Assembly: GCF_003001995.1 (NCBI RefSeq)
Contig: NZ_PVNB01000007.1
Span: 62,001-126,000, forward strand
Source of the DNA: Orenia metallireducens
GTDB taxonomy: Bacteria; Bacillota; Halanaerobiia; Halobacteroidales; Halobacteroidaceae
Reading direction: 5' to 3'
Length of the DNA stretch: 64,000 nt
Below, in pieces: positions 54,702-63,937 of the stretch. A program made the position numbers and the translations under genes. Every line of letters starts with the position of its first letter. Positions within the stretch are counted from its first letter, which is position 1. The notes beneath the pieces are model-generated. The model had not been told where the DNA came from. It did not search any database and saw nothing but the letters and a program-made list of their open reading frames with translations.

Positions 54702-55469
54702 TTATAATTTAGCATCTCTATTACAACCTTTAGAATAGATATAAGTAAAATTTTCTCTTCCTACCCCATAAGCTCCCTGAGAGACATAAGGTCCAAACCA
54801 AATATAATCTTCTTTTTTGATCGGCATCCATTCATTATCAAGCAGATAGACACCTTCCCCTTCCAACACATAGGCTCCATGCTCTTGGACATGGGTCTCT
54901 ACAAAGGGATGACACCCTCCTGGAGCAAAGGATAAGATATGCATATTCATATCAAATCCTAAATCAGTTGGTAGTAAATCTTTGATATATACATTCTCCA
55001 TCTCATCATAAATTCTATATTCGATTTTATTTACATCACCATATACAACTCTTGGCTCTACTCCAGCAAGGGGAGTATATAGTTGCTTATACAATAATAA
55101 ATTCAAAACTTCTTCTGAAGTATTTTTAAACTCAACTCCTTTCCCTGGCGGAGAATAAAGATAGTTTCCCTCCGAAAACCTCTTTTCTTCTCCATCAACT
55201 ATTACTTCACCACAACCATCTATACAATAGATAAATGTTTCTACCTCCTCCTCTGCTCCAAACTTTTTAATCGTTTTTCCTCTAGGTTGTGCCTGTACTA
55301 TATATTGCACAAAGCTAGCTCCCATTTCAGGAGATGCTACTATACTAATCTTACACCCCTCTATCCCAGGAATTACATTATTCACAAGTCCCTTTGGCGG
55401 AATCACCGCATATAATCCTGGTTTTATTACTGCTCTAGTCTCTAAAATATCATTAGGATATCCCATCAA
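54702..55469 (-). CDS. allE: AllE, (S)-ureidoglycine aminohydrolase
   Basis: A 255-residue bicupin. The N-terminal cupin includes FIYCIDGCGEVIVDGEE. The C-terminal cupin has the Mn-binding residues in FVETHVQEHGAYVLEG and later YVSQGAYG. It converts (S)-ureidoglycine to ureidoglycolate and ammonia after allantoate hydrolysis. Length and bicupin layout match AllE/YlbA. It follows allC by 12 bases, giving the reaction order AllC then AllE in one operon. Confidence 0.93.
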   Translation of the reverse strand: MMGYPNDILETRAVIKPGLYAVIPPKGLVNNVIPGIEGCKISIVASPEMGASFVQYIVQAQPRGKTIKKFGAEEEVETFIYCIDGCGEVIVDGEEKRFSEGNYLYSPPGKGVEFKNTSEEVLNLLLYKQLYTPLAGVEPRVVYGDVNKIEYRIYDEMENVYIKDLLPTDLGFDMNMHILSFAPGGCHPFVETHVQEHGAYVLEGEGVYLLDNEWMPIKKEDYIWFGPYVSQGAYGVGRENFTYIYSKGCNRDAKL

Positions 55470-55481
55470 AAATCCTCCATT

Positions 55482-56729
55482 CTAATTTTTATTTAAATCT
55501 AAAAGCAATTGATAAACAACATCAACAGCCTTGGCAAAATATCTATAATCAGTCCACTCCTCTTTACAGTGGCTTCTTCCACCTTGACTTGGGACAAATA
55601 GCATCGCTGTATCTACATATTTAGCCATAAACAAAGAATCATGACCAGCACCACTATTAATTTTTTGATAATTATAGCCTTTTGCTTCACAGACTTCTGA
55701 CATAGCTTTAATTAAACTCTTATCAAGGTCAACAGGATACTCTGATAATTTACACTCTATCGAATACTCAGTATCATATTCTTTAGATAAATCAGTAAGT
55801 CGTTGTTCTACCTTATTCGCAATCCTTTCAATTGCCCCATTGTCTCTAGAACGGATATCGAGACTGAATTGAACCTTTTTGGGAACAATATTGATAACAT
55901 TAGGATAATTTTTTATAAATCCAACTGTAGCAACAGTCCCATTTCCTTCACTTCTTGCTAGATCACCGACACCACTAATCATCCTAGAAGCTACCTCCAT
56001 TGCATCAACTCTCATATCCATTGGTGTAGTACCAACATGATCTGCTCTACCATCAATCTCAATTATATATCTCTGCATCCCTACAATACCTTCAACTACC
56101 CCTATATCTTTTCTATTATTCTCAAGTACAGGCCCTTGTTCTACATGAATCTCAATAAATGATTTTATAGTCTTAGCTTCTCTAGACATACCTTTTAAAC
56201 TTTCGGGGTTAAGACCATATTCATCCATTGCTTGATAGATAGATATACCATCTTCATCCTTATATTTATGCAAATCAACTAAGTCAATCCCACCTAACAT
56301 CGCCTTAGAACCAAAAAAACCATTTCCAAACCTTGCTCCTTCTTCATCATTTAGCCCTATTATCTCTAAAGGATATTTGAGTTTTATATTATTCTCTTTG
56401 ACCAGACGTGCTATTTCTAATCCACAGATAACTCCAGCGATACCATCAAAATTACCACCATTTTTAACTGAATCATAATGGGAGCCAATAATTATAGCTG
56501 CTTTATTATCATCTACACCATCAATTCTACCTTTTATAGAACCAGCATAATCTTCAACAGTTTCTAAGCCTATTTTTTTCATTTCATTATTAATGTAATT
56601 CACAGTCTTTCTAGCTTCTAAAGAAAATGCCAACCTCGTTATCCCTTCACCTGGGGTAGCTGTAAAGCTTGCTATCTTCTCTAAATGTTCTTTAACTTTT
56701 AATCCAATCTTCTTTAAATCCATCTCCAT
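55482..56729 (-). CDS. allC: Allantoate amidohydrolase
   Basis: A 415-residue M20 metallohydrolase. The binuclear metal site is in IGSHYDSVKNGGNFDGIAG, LNDEEGARFGNGFFGSKAM and IEIHVEQGPVLE, and the C-terminal NSGAGHDSLFMAKY motif is present. It converts allantoate to ureidoglycine, CO2 and ammonia. The direct neighbour allE makes this the better AllC candidate of the two copies. A weak internal promoter with one TTAACA site may exist at 56798-56834. Confidence 0.9.
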   Translation of the reverse strand: MEMDLKKIGLKVKEHLEKIASFTATPGEGITRLAFSLEARKTVNYINNEMKKIGLETVEDYAGSIKGRIDGVDDNKAAIIIGSHYDSVKNGGNFDGIAGVICGLEIARLVKENNIKLKYPLEIIGLNDEEGARFGNGFFGSKAMLGGIDLVDLHKYKDEDGISIYQAMDEYGLNPESLKGMSREAKTIKSFIEIHVEQGPVLENNRKDIGVVEGIVGMQRYIIEIDGRADHVGTTPMDMRVDAMEVASRMISGVGDLARSEGNGTVATVGFIKNYPNVINIVPKKVQFSLDIRSRDNGAIERIANKVEQRLTDLSKEYDTEYSIECKLSEYPVDLDKSLIKAMSEVCEAKGYNYQKINSGAGHDSLFMAKYVDTAMLFVPSQGGRSHCKEEWTDYRYFAKAVDVVYQLLLDLNKN

Positions 56730-56797
56730 TTTGTATCCCCCCCAGTCATCTTATTTTACCTTAGCTTACTTTCAAAAGTTAGCACCATAATATCTAA

Positions 56798-56834
56798 TGT
56801 TAAGTATTATGATACTTCAATAAATAATAAGTCA
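56798..56834 (-). promoter_or_regulatory. Weak possible internal promoter before allC
   Basis: Minus strand: TGACTT (56829-56834), 17 bases, CATAAT (56806-56811), then a single TTAACA (56798-56803). The core is far from consensus and only one half-site is good. I list it as a tentative member of the phased-repeat set. Confidence 0.3.
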
Positions 56835-56838
56835 CTAT

Positions 56839-57885
56839 TTATTGGCTAACTGTAACCAATGATGAATCGACTTTTTCTAAAGGAGTTGGAAAACCATAGT
56901 CATAGAAATCTGGAACAGCTTTGATATTATTCATACCCTTCATAAACTCGGCCATTGTATTTGAACCTTCTATAAACTGCTCATCAAATTCCATAGAATA
57001 GCTATTTTTACCCATAATTCTCTTAGTGTCTTCCTTAGAAATATTAATCTCTTCAGCTATAATTTCAGCAGCTTGATCAGGATTTTGATTTATAAAATCT
57101 GTCGCCTTACTTAAAGCCTTTAGCAACTTAACTGTTGCCTCAGGGTGTTCTTCATAAAATTCATCAGTCACTTGCACTGTCATGTAGAAATCAATCCAAT
57201 GGACTGCTCCTTGCTTTTCTGGTAAATTTGCTTCTGTACCACTAAATAAGACTCTTCCACCTGCATCTACAGCCTTACCAACCCAAGGCTCCCAAATAGC
57301 TATTGCATCAACGTCACCCCTAGTAAAAGCTGCAAGTTGATCAGAGGGTTGCATATTTATAAATTCAATCTTATCTATATCTACCCCTAATTCTTCACAC
57401 ATATTTCTAATAGCAATTAAGACACCTGCACCAGAAGTCATAGCAATCTTCTTACTTTCTAAATCTTTTGCAGATTCTAACTCAATATCACCACGTATTA
57501 CAACAGCTTGAGTTCCTCCAGCATTGGCAAGAGGAGCTAACACCTTAACCTCTACATTATTAGCAGCTACAGCTATATTATTATAAACTGAGCCAAAAGC
57601 CACTTCTGCCACACCATTTGCAACAAGCGGTGCATTCTTGTCAGGACCAGTCATAAGATGATTCTCAACATTTAGACCCTCTTCTTCAAAATATCCCATC
57701 TTTTCAGCAATAATCTGTTGAGCTGATACTTGTGGGTCAAGTTCACCATATGCTTGAATTGTTATGATATTTTCTCCAGACTCTAGCACCTCTTCATTTG
57801 TGCTTGAACAACCTGCCATCAACAAACTCAAAGTAAGAATAGAACTAAGCAACAATATAATTCCTTTACCTTTAATTTTTCTCAT
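56839..57885 (-). CDS. ABC importer substrate-binding lipoprotein 2 (NitT/TauT type)
   Basis: A 348-residue lipoprotein with a lipobox (LLMAGCSST) after a hydrophobic signal peptide. The body contains VSAQQIIAEKMGYFEEEGLNV and AIWEPWVGKAVDAGG. It is a paralogue of the protein at 51962. Together with the permease at 57915 it forms one importer half-set. Two binding proteins may recognise different ureides, for example allantoin and allantoate; this is inference. Confidence 0.88.
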   Translation of the reverse strand: MRKIKGKGIILLLSSILTLSLLMAGCSSTNEEVLESGENIITIQAYGELDPQVSAQQIIAEKMGYFEEEGLNVENHLMTGPDKNAPLVANGVAEVAFGSVYNNIAVAANNVEVKVLAPLANAGGTQAVVIRGDIELESAKDLESKKIAMTSGAGVLIAIRNMCEELGVDIDKIEFINMQPSDQLAAFTRGDVDAIAIWEPWVGKAVDAGGRVLFSGTEANLPEKQGAVHWIDFYMTVQVTDEFYEEHPEATVKLLKALSKATDFINQNPDQAAEIIAEEINISKEDTKRIMGKNSYSMEFDEQFIEGSNTMAEFMKGMNNIKAVPDFYDYGFPTPLEKVDSSLVTVSQ

Positions 57886-57914
57886 TTTTTATCCCCCTCA
57901 TATTTAATATAATT

Positions 57915-58790
57915 TTAACGTTCTACAGCATCCTTCATTCCATCCTTTTTCCACTTAAATAATACACTTTCAATCTCTAGTAAAATGTAATTAAAGACAG
58001 TATACAACAAACCAATTATTGTTACAGCCATAAACATATCCCCCATTTTAAACCAATTTCTTGCATATACTATAATAAACCCAAGACCTTCATTAGCTCC
58101 CATCATTTCAGCAACTACTAGTGCTGAAAAAGTTAGAGCTAAACTAACTCGCATACCGACAAAAATATTAGGTAGTGCTGATTTAAAGATAACCTTTGTA
58201 AATATCTGATACTCACTAGCTCCCAAACTCATCGCACTGCGAATCCAGTTCGAGTTGACACCTCTAATACCATCAACTGTATAAGTAAGCTGGGGCATAA
58301 AAGTGGCATAGGCGATTAAAGATATCTTTGATATTTCTCCAATACCAAACCAGATAATAAAGATAGGTAAAAAAGCATATACTGGAATCGGTCCTATCAA
58401 GCTTAAAATCGGATTTGTCATATCATCAATTAGCTTGGAACGACAAGTTAAAATCCCTAGTACAATTGCTAGTAAAGTACCTAGTACAAACCCTAATAAT
58501 GCTCTTCTCACACTTACATAAACTTGATAAATTAAATTTCCGTTTATAATGTAATCTACAGTTGTCTTATAAACTGACATTGGAGAAGGTAAAAAAGTTG
58601 GATTAAACCATTGAAATTCTCCATTAAGCTTATAAATCAGCTGCCATATTACAAAGAATAAAACCAAAGAAAATAATTGAGTACATTTACTCTTATTTAA
58701 TTTACTCAACTTGCTTTTTATTGATATAATCCTCATACTTTTCTCTGATTCATTAACATATTGCCCATTTTCAAATACATTTTCTCTCAT
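57915..58790 (-). CDS. ABC importer permease 2 (NitT/TauT type)
   Basis: A 291-residue membrane protein with about six spans and the coupling-loop motif EMMGANEGLGFIIVYARNW. Homologous to permease 1 over nearly the full length. It is the first gene of the ten-gene operon that ends at the terminator 48245-48284. The 280-base gap upstream contains a looser version of the nitrogen-type promoter. Confidence 0.88.
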   Translation of the reverse strand: MRENVFENGQYVNESEKSMRIISIKSKLSKLNKSKCTQLFSLVLFFVIWQLIYKLNGEFQWFNPTFLPSPMSVYKTTVDYIINGNLIYQVYVSVRRALLGFVLGTLLAIVLGILTCRSKLIDDMTNPILSLIGPIPVYAFLPIFIIWFGIGEISKISLIAYATFMPQLTYTVDGIRGVNSNWIRSAMSLGASEYQIFTKVIFKSALPNIFVGMRVSLALTFSALVVAEMMGANEGLGFIIVYARNWFKMGDMFMAVTIIGLLYTVFNYILLEIESVLFKWKKDGMKDAVER

Positions 58791-58932
58791 ATTCTTTCCT
58801 CCTTTTATAAATCAAGTTACACCTACAGGGTTTAAATATCTTAATTTATCACAAATACTTGCCATCTAAGCCCTTTATTAAATATAAATTACTGTAACTT
58901 GTGTTTGACACCTCAACAAAAATTCAAGGTGA

Positions 58933-58993
58933 TGTAAACTTCATGTAAATTTGATGTTATATTTATAATAACACATTTGTCTCCCCATGTCTT
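58933..58993 (-). promoter_or_regulatory. ABC/All operon promoter with three phased half-sites (looser version)
   Basis: Minus strand: AAGACA (58988-58993), 17 bases, TATTAT (58965-58970), then ATAACA (58955-58960), TTTACA (58944-58949) and TTTACA (58933-58938) at 11-base steps. The half-sites are degenerate, and their offset from the -10 differs by about 5 bases from the other promoters. Confidence 0.55.
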
Positions 58994-59070
58994 CGTCCTA
59001 TGTGTATAAAATATAACTATTCCTTATGTCCATATCATACAAAGAAAAATTAATAGTCATTAAAAACAAA

Positions 59071-60663
59071 CTATTGATTCAACCTCAATAACTTCAAGGA
59101 GAATACAACATTAAACTTGTGCTTTGGATCTTGTAAATCAAAATCCAATATTTCAGAAATTCTTTTGAACCTATATTTCATTGTATTATAATGGATAAAT
59201 AACTCTTTAGCAGCCTCTCTCATATTCCAATCATTTCTCACCATAGACTTTAAAGTATTTAGCAACTCAGTATCATTCTCTTTATCATACTCAATCAAAT
59301 TCAATAGATAGGAATTATAAAATTCTTTCGCAGAATTACTTTGAGAAATCTCTTTTAACAACCCATATACACCTAATTCATCATAAAAAGAAGTCACATC
59401 ATCTCCATATATCATCCTACCTAACTCTATAGCCTTTTGGGCTTCTATATAGCTTTTGTGTATATCCATTATTGAAGATTTATAGCTTCCAACACCTATA
59501 GAAATAGTATGTTCAATATCTTTTTTTACCTCCCTTCTTAATTTATCAGTAATAGAGTTTATTTCCACCATAGCCTCTTCCTTAGATGAATGCCCAATCA
59601 AAAAAACTATACTATCACCGAAAGTAGCATATTTAACATCCGCAAAGGAACTCTTTATCATCTTCTTTGTCTTTAGAAAAATTGTACGTTTTACTTCTCT
59701 TATTTTTCGATCTAAATTCTTTTCTGCTTCTAGATACTTATTCCTGAAATCATCAACATCAATAACCATTGTAACCAAACCATCATTAAACTCCCACTCA
59801 TATAAACTCGCTCTCTTTTTTACCTCTTCTAAAGATTTAATACTATTAAAGAGTAAATCTTGTATAAACTGATCTCTGTACTTAGTCTCTATCTGATAAC
59901 TGGATATCTTCTTTTGAATATCTAGCTTCAACACTGTCATAGCATGCTCTAAAGCAATTTCATTATATTCCATATCCTTTTTTTCTACTTCATTATCAGC
60001 CTTAATTAGATAACCATAAATCTTCTCATCAACTTCAATAGTGTAATAGCTATACCTCTCTAAAACCTCCTTTAAAGAAAGAGAGCTAAGCTTCTCTTTA
60101 AATCTATCTGAAGATATTTGAAAATAAACCTCATCAAAATATATATCATAAAAGGCTATATCTTCATTAATAAAATTGCTTAAAGTATCTATAATCTGCT
60201 GAGTATCCCCATTGTTAATTACCAATTTGGTAAAAGACTTATGAATTTGTTCAGAAAAAAACAATTTTGTGGCCTGTTCATTAACAATCTCTAATAATAT
60301 CGGACTTATAATTTTAGCAAAGGTATAATTAAAGGGTATAGATATAATCGGAAAATTCAATTTATCTGCTACTTCTATAACCTCAATAGGTAATTCGTCT
60401 ATAAATCTTTTTAACTTAATAAGCAATCCCGAAGCCCCCTGCTTGTCCATCTTAATGATTATATCTTTTAACATATTTGGTTCATCCTTTACTATATATC
60501 CAGTTGTAGCAAATATCTCTCCTCCCCTTATCCAATTATAGACATCAGGAGCATCTATTACATTTACCGCAGAAATAATTCTATCCAATCCACCTTTCCC
60601 CGCTAACACCTCTAAACCATCAAAATCAGAAATTTTTAACATTTCTTTCACTGTAAGAGCCAT
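59071..60663 (-). CDS. pucR: PucR-family transcriptional regulator of purine/ureide catabolism
   Basis: A 530-residue protein. Residues 1-125 form the PucR N-terminal domain (MALTVKEMLKISDFDGLEVL; PDVYNWIRGGEIFATTGY). The middle is a CdaR/GGDEF-like region, and the C-terminal helix-turn-helix is NDWNMREAAKELFIHYNTMKYRFKR without an acceptable alternative. Bacillus PucR activates purine-degradation genes with allantoin, allantoate or ureidoglycolate as effectors. It sits directly upstream of the ABC/All operon. The symbol is given by family and context; AGGAGG lies 7 bases before the ATG. Confidence 0.87.
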   Translation of the reverse strand: MALTVKEMLKISDFDGLEVLAGKGGLDRIISAVNVIDAPDVYNWIRGGEIFATTGYIVKDEPNMLKDIIIKMDKQGASGLLIKLKRFIDELPIEVIEVADKLNFPIISIPFNYTFAKIISPILLEIVNEQATKLFFSEQIHKSFTKLVINNGDTQQIIDTLSNFINEDIAFYDIYFDEVYFQISSDRFKEKLSSLSLKEVLERYSYYTIEVDEKIYGYLIKADNEVEKKDMEYNEIALEHAMTVLKLDIQKKISSYQIETKYRDQFIQDLLFNSIKSLEEVKKRASLYEWEFNDGLVTMVIDVDDFRNKYLEAEKNLDRKIREVKRTIFLKTKKMIKSSFADVKYATFGDSIVFLIGHSSKEEAMVEINSITDKLRREVKKDIEHTISIGVGSYKSSIMDIHKSYIEAQKAIELGRMIYGDDVTSFYDELGVYGLLKEISQSNSAKEFYNSYLLNLIEYDKENDTELLNTLKSMVRNDWNMREAAKELFIHYNTMKYRFKRISEILDFDLQDPKHKFNVVFSLKLLRLNQ

Positions 60664-60730
60664 TTCATCCCCTCCTTTTAAGTAATTAACTCAATTCAAG
60701 AACCAGCAAAAGCTTTGAATAATAGTTTTA

Positions 60731-60786
60731 TGTAAACTATATGTTAGATTTATGTTAATTATATTGTTCTAAGAATATTCTGTCAA
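60731..60786 (-). promoter_or_regulatory. pucR promoter with three phased half-sites
   Basis: Minus strand: TTGACA (60781-60786), 17 bases, TATAAT (60758-60763), then TTAACA (60753-60758, overlapping the -10), CTAACA (60742-60747) and TTTACA (60731-60736). The phase is the same as at nifH, so the regulator gene itself appears nitrogen-controlled. Confidence 0.84.
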
Positions 60787-60809
60787 GCATCATTCTAAAC
60801 TTGGCAAAT

Positions 60810-60836
60810 AAAAAACTCCCGAAAAGGGAGCTTTTT
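60810..60836 (-). terminator. Terminator of asnB
   Basis: GCTCCC pairs with GGGAGT around TTTTC on the minus strand, followed by a run of six T. It lies directly after the asnB stop and upstream of the pucR promoter. Confidence 0.85.
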
Positions 60837-60838
60837 AA

Positions 60839-62680
60839 CTAGCTAATTTTTATATTATAATCCTCTAACCAGACATTGACCTGAATCAGATAAGCAAATA
60901 ATTGGGGCAGTCTCATCAACTGACCAAACCATGGAATATCAAAATCACCATCACTTTGAGCTAATTTTCTAATATAATCTACATCAATCAGGTCAAGAAT
61001 TGGTGAATTATTATCATTAATAATCTCCAATAACCAATCTCTAGTCGCAGCAAAATAAGCTGGGTCAAAGGTTTTTGGATATGGGTTTTTCGGTCTGAGC
61101 CTAACATCCTCAGGTAAGATACCCTTTAGTGCTTCACGTAAAACTCCTTTTCTTCTACCACCAACATTCTTCATCTCCCAAGGGATATTCCAGACATATT
61201 CCACCAACCTATGGTCACAGAAAGGAACTCGAACCTCTAATCCAGTATACATGCTCATTCTATCCTTGCGATCAAGTAAGGTCGGCATCCAACGGGTCAA
61301 ATTCAAATAAAACATCTCTCTCATTCTCTCTTCAACCCTACTCTCCCCAGTCAAGCGAGGAACCTCTGCTAAAGCCTCTTGATAACGGCTCTTCATATAC
61401 TCTTGGGGACTAATTCTATCTATCAAATCAGCAGATAATATCCTAACTCTATCATCTAGCTTTCTTGACCAAGGGAAGGTGTTAGCCTCTAAAGCATCTT
61501 GGTCATGGTACCATGGATATCCACCAAAGATCTCGTCGGCACACTCTCCAGAAACCCCTACAGTAAAGTTCTTCTTAATCTCTTTACAGAAGAGATACAA
61601 AGAAACATCTATATCAGCCATCCCTGGTAGATCACGGGCATAGACCCCATCCCTTAACGCCTCTACCAGCTTATCATTACTCAGCCTGATATAATGATGA
61701 GTCGTTCCTAAATAATCACTCATCTTCTTAACCCAAACATCATCGGGATCTGGTTGGAAATCATTAGCTTCAAAATTTTCCTCATTACCTTCATAATCTA
61801 CCGAATAAGTATCGATATTCCCTTTACCTTCTCTGATAAAAGCCCTACTAGCAACAGAACTAATTGCACTAGAGTCCAATCCTCCCGACAGCAAAGTACA
61901 GACAGGAACATCAGAGACCAACTGCCTCTCTACAGTATCTATAAATAACTCTCTAACTCTAGCTATAGTAGTCTCCAAATCATCTTCATGAGGCTTGCTC
62001 TCCAACTCCCAGTATTGCTCCGTTTTAACTCCATAACGGTTGACTACCAGCGAATAACCAGGCTTTAACTCCTTAATTCCCTTAATTACTCCATGGCCTG
62101 GAGTTCTTCCTGGACCTATAGTAAAGATTTCTGACAATCCTTCCTCATCAAGTTCAGCCTCTACCTCAGGGTGAGCTAAGAGCCCCTTCAACTCTGATGC
62201 AAATAAGAATCCATTCTTCTGCTCAGTATAAAAAAGTGGTTTAACACCTATCCTATCTCTAGCCAAAAACAACCTTTTTCTAGCTTTATCCCAAATAGCA
62301 AAGGCATAGATACCATTAAGCCGCTTAACACATTCACTGCCCCACTCTATGTAAGAAGTTAATAATACTTCCGTATCAGAGTGCCCTCCAAAAGAATGAC
62401 CTGCCGCTTGTAAATCTCTTCTTAAATCTTCGGTATTATATAATTCACCATTATAGACTAGAACATATTGATTGTTCTGATACTTTTTAATCATCGGCTG
62501 CTTTCCACCCTCTGGATCGACAACAATCAACCTTCTATGGGCTAAAGCTACATTTTCTGAGCTCCATTCTCCTCTTTCATCAGGACCACGCCTCTGTTGA
62601 CAATCAGCCATCATCCCAGCAATTGCTTGCTCTTTTCTCAAATCACGTTCCCAATTTAACCATCCTGCAATTCCACACAT
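60839..62680 (-). CDS. asnB: Asparagine synthase, glutamine-hydrolysing
   Basis: A 613-residue class II glutamine amidotransferase enzyme. The N-terminal catalytic Cys is in MCGIAGWLNWE, the glutaminase domain covers residues ~1-215 (RGPDERGEW; YNGELYN), and the synthetase P-loop is LLSGGLDSSAISSVA. A later GLEVRVPFCDHRLVEYVW agrees with AsnB proteins. It makes asparagine from aspartate, ATP and glutamine, and closes the nitrogen-related block. Its promoter is not obvious and the phased TTAACA repeats are absent. Confidence 0.94.
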   Translation of the reverse strand: MCGIAGWLNWERDLRKEQAIAGMMADCQQRRGPDERGEWSSENVALAHRRLIVVDPEGGKQPMIKKYQNNQYVLVYNGELYNTEDLRRDLQAAGHSFGGHSDTEVLLTSYIEWGSECVKRLNGIYAFAIWDKARKRLFLARDRIGVKPLFYTEQKNGFLFASELKGLLAHPEVEAELDEEGLSEIFTIGPGRTPGHGVIKGIKELKPGYSLVVNRYGVKTEQYWELESKPHEDDLETTIARVRELFIDTVERQLVSDVPVCTLLSGGLDSSAISSVASRAFIREGKGNIDTYSVDYEGNEENFEANDFQPDPDDVWVKKMSDYLGTTHHYIRLSNDKLVEALRDGVYARDLPGMADIDVSLYLFCKEIKKNFTVGVSGECADEIFGGYPWYHDQDALEANTFPWSRKLDDRVRILSADLIDRISPQEYMKSRYQEALAEVPRLTGESRVEERMREMFYLNLTRWMPTLLDRKDRMSMYTGLEVRVPFCDHRLVEYVWNIPWEMKNVGGRRKGVLREALKGILPEDVRLRPKNPYPKTFDPAYFAATRDWLLEIINDNNSPILDLIDVDYIRKLAQSDGDFDIPWFGQLMRLPQLFAYLIQVNVWLEDYNIKIS

Positions 62681-63048
62681 ACAGATACTCTCCTCCTTTA
62701 TATCTTCTTTATCAATCCAATCTTAATATTATGCTAGCCAATTTAATAAAATTACTAAGTAAGAAAATACTTAACGTCAAATTAACACATTACAATTCTC
62801 CTCTCGACTTTACAGTATATCTTATGTATGAAATTGATTTTCGTTCTCATTTTTTAATTTCTAATTTGGCTACTATATATCATCTATATACTTCCTATTC
62901 TAATTAAATTTCAATATTAATAGAAAAATTAGGAACAATCAAAGTAATCTTCAAATCTCTGTTATCACCAAAAATATGGAGATAAAATAATAATCAACCT
63001 GTTATTTTCTTAGGATTAAATACAAATTTCTAATATAATATTGAAAAT
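62681..63048. other. Gap between asnB and nagB, no gene seen
   Basis: About 370 AT-rich bases. An AGGAGG site belonging to asnB lies at the left. One TTGACG at about 62774-62779 on the minus strand could be a -35 for asnB, but the -10 is unclear. I find no ORF, repeat or RNA signal worth naming. Confidence 0.5.
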
Positions 63049-63080
63049 AGGTAAAGGGAGATATAAAATCTCCCTTTACC
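63049..63080 (-). terminator. Terminator of nagB
   Basis: A 14-bp stem (AGGTAAAGGGAGAT with its complement at 63067-63080) around a 4-base loop. Minus-strand ATTTTC follows. It lies 25 bases past the nagB stop. Confidence 0.85.
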
Positions 63081-63104
63081 TATAAAAAATATATTAATTA
63101 TCAA

Positions 63105-63833
63105 TTATTTAATTAACTTAGCAGCTGCTTTATCTACTACAATAGTAACATCTGGATGTAATTGTAATAGAGAAGATGGAACCTCAGTAGTAATTTTACC
63201 ATTGATAGTATTTTTAATAGCCTCTGCCTTGTTCTCACCACTAGCCAATAATAATATCTTCTTAGAACCCATTATAGAGCTCATCCCCATTGAAACTGCT
63301 TGTTTGGGCACCTCTTCTTTAGAGTTAAAAAAGCGGCTATTAGCCTCAATTGTCTCTTCCGCCAAATCAACAATATGAGTTCCAGTTTTCAACTTATTGT
63401 CTGGCTCATTAAATCCAATATGTCCATTAGTCCCTATTCCTAAGACCTGTAAATCAATCCCACCTGCCCTTTCAATCTTCTTATCATATTTTAGGCAAAA
63501 CTCCTGTAATTTATCTTCAGCTTCTATTGGAATATTAATATGTTCTTCTTTAAAATTGACATGATTAAATAAATTATTAAACATATAAGATGTATAACTC
63601 TGTTGATGGTTGGCATCTAAACCTATATACTCATCCAAATTAAAACTAATGACCTCACTAAAATCAATCAAATCTCTTTTATAGAGTTGGACTAAATTTC
63701 TGTACATTCCTTCAGGAGTTGAACCTGTAGCAAGCCCCAATACTGAATTTGGCTTCAAAATAACCTGACTTGATACTATACTTGCAGCTTTAGTGCTTAA
63801 CTCCTCATAACTCTCTACAATATGAACTCTCAT
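63105..63833 (-). CDS. nagB: Glucosamine-6-phosphate deaminase
   Basis: A 242-residue NagB that converts glucosamine-6-phosphate to fructose-6-phosphate and ammonia. Motifs are [35 protein letters not shown] and [13 protein letters not shown]. It also releases ammonium but belongs to amino-sugar metabolism and not to the nitrogen cluster. The gene has its own terminator. Upstream lies the tail of another gene, possibly a sugar PTS component. Confidence 0.95.
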   Translation of the reverse strand: MRVHIVESYEELSTKAASIVSSQVILKPNSVLGLATGSTPEGMYRNLVQLYKRDLIDFSEVISFNLDEYIGLDANHQQSYTSYMFNNLFNHVNFKEEHINIPIEAEDKLQEFCLKYDKKIERAGGIDLQVLGIGTNGHIGFNEPDNKLKTGTHIVDLAEETIEANSRFFNSKEEVPKQAVSMGMSSIMGSKKILLLASGENKAEAIKNTINGKITTEVPSSLLQLHPDVTIVVDKAAAKLIK

Positions 63834-63937
63834 AAACTCACCTCTTATTTAATCTTAATTTTGTGACCAAAAAACTTTAGCCACTCTATATGGCTGTTTA
63901 TAAAAAACTTCTAATCATAATTATAAATCTAAAATTA

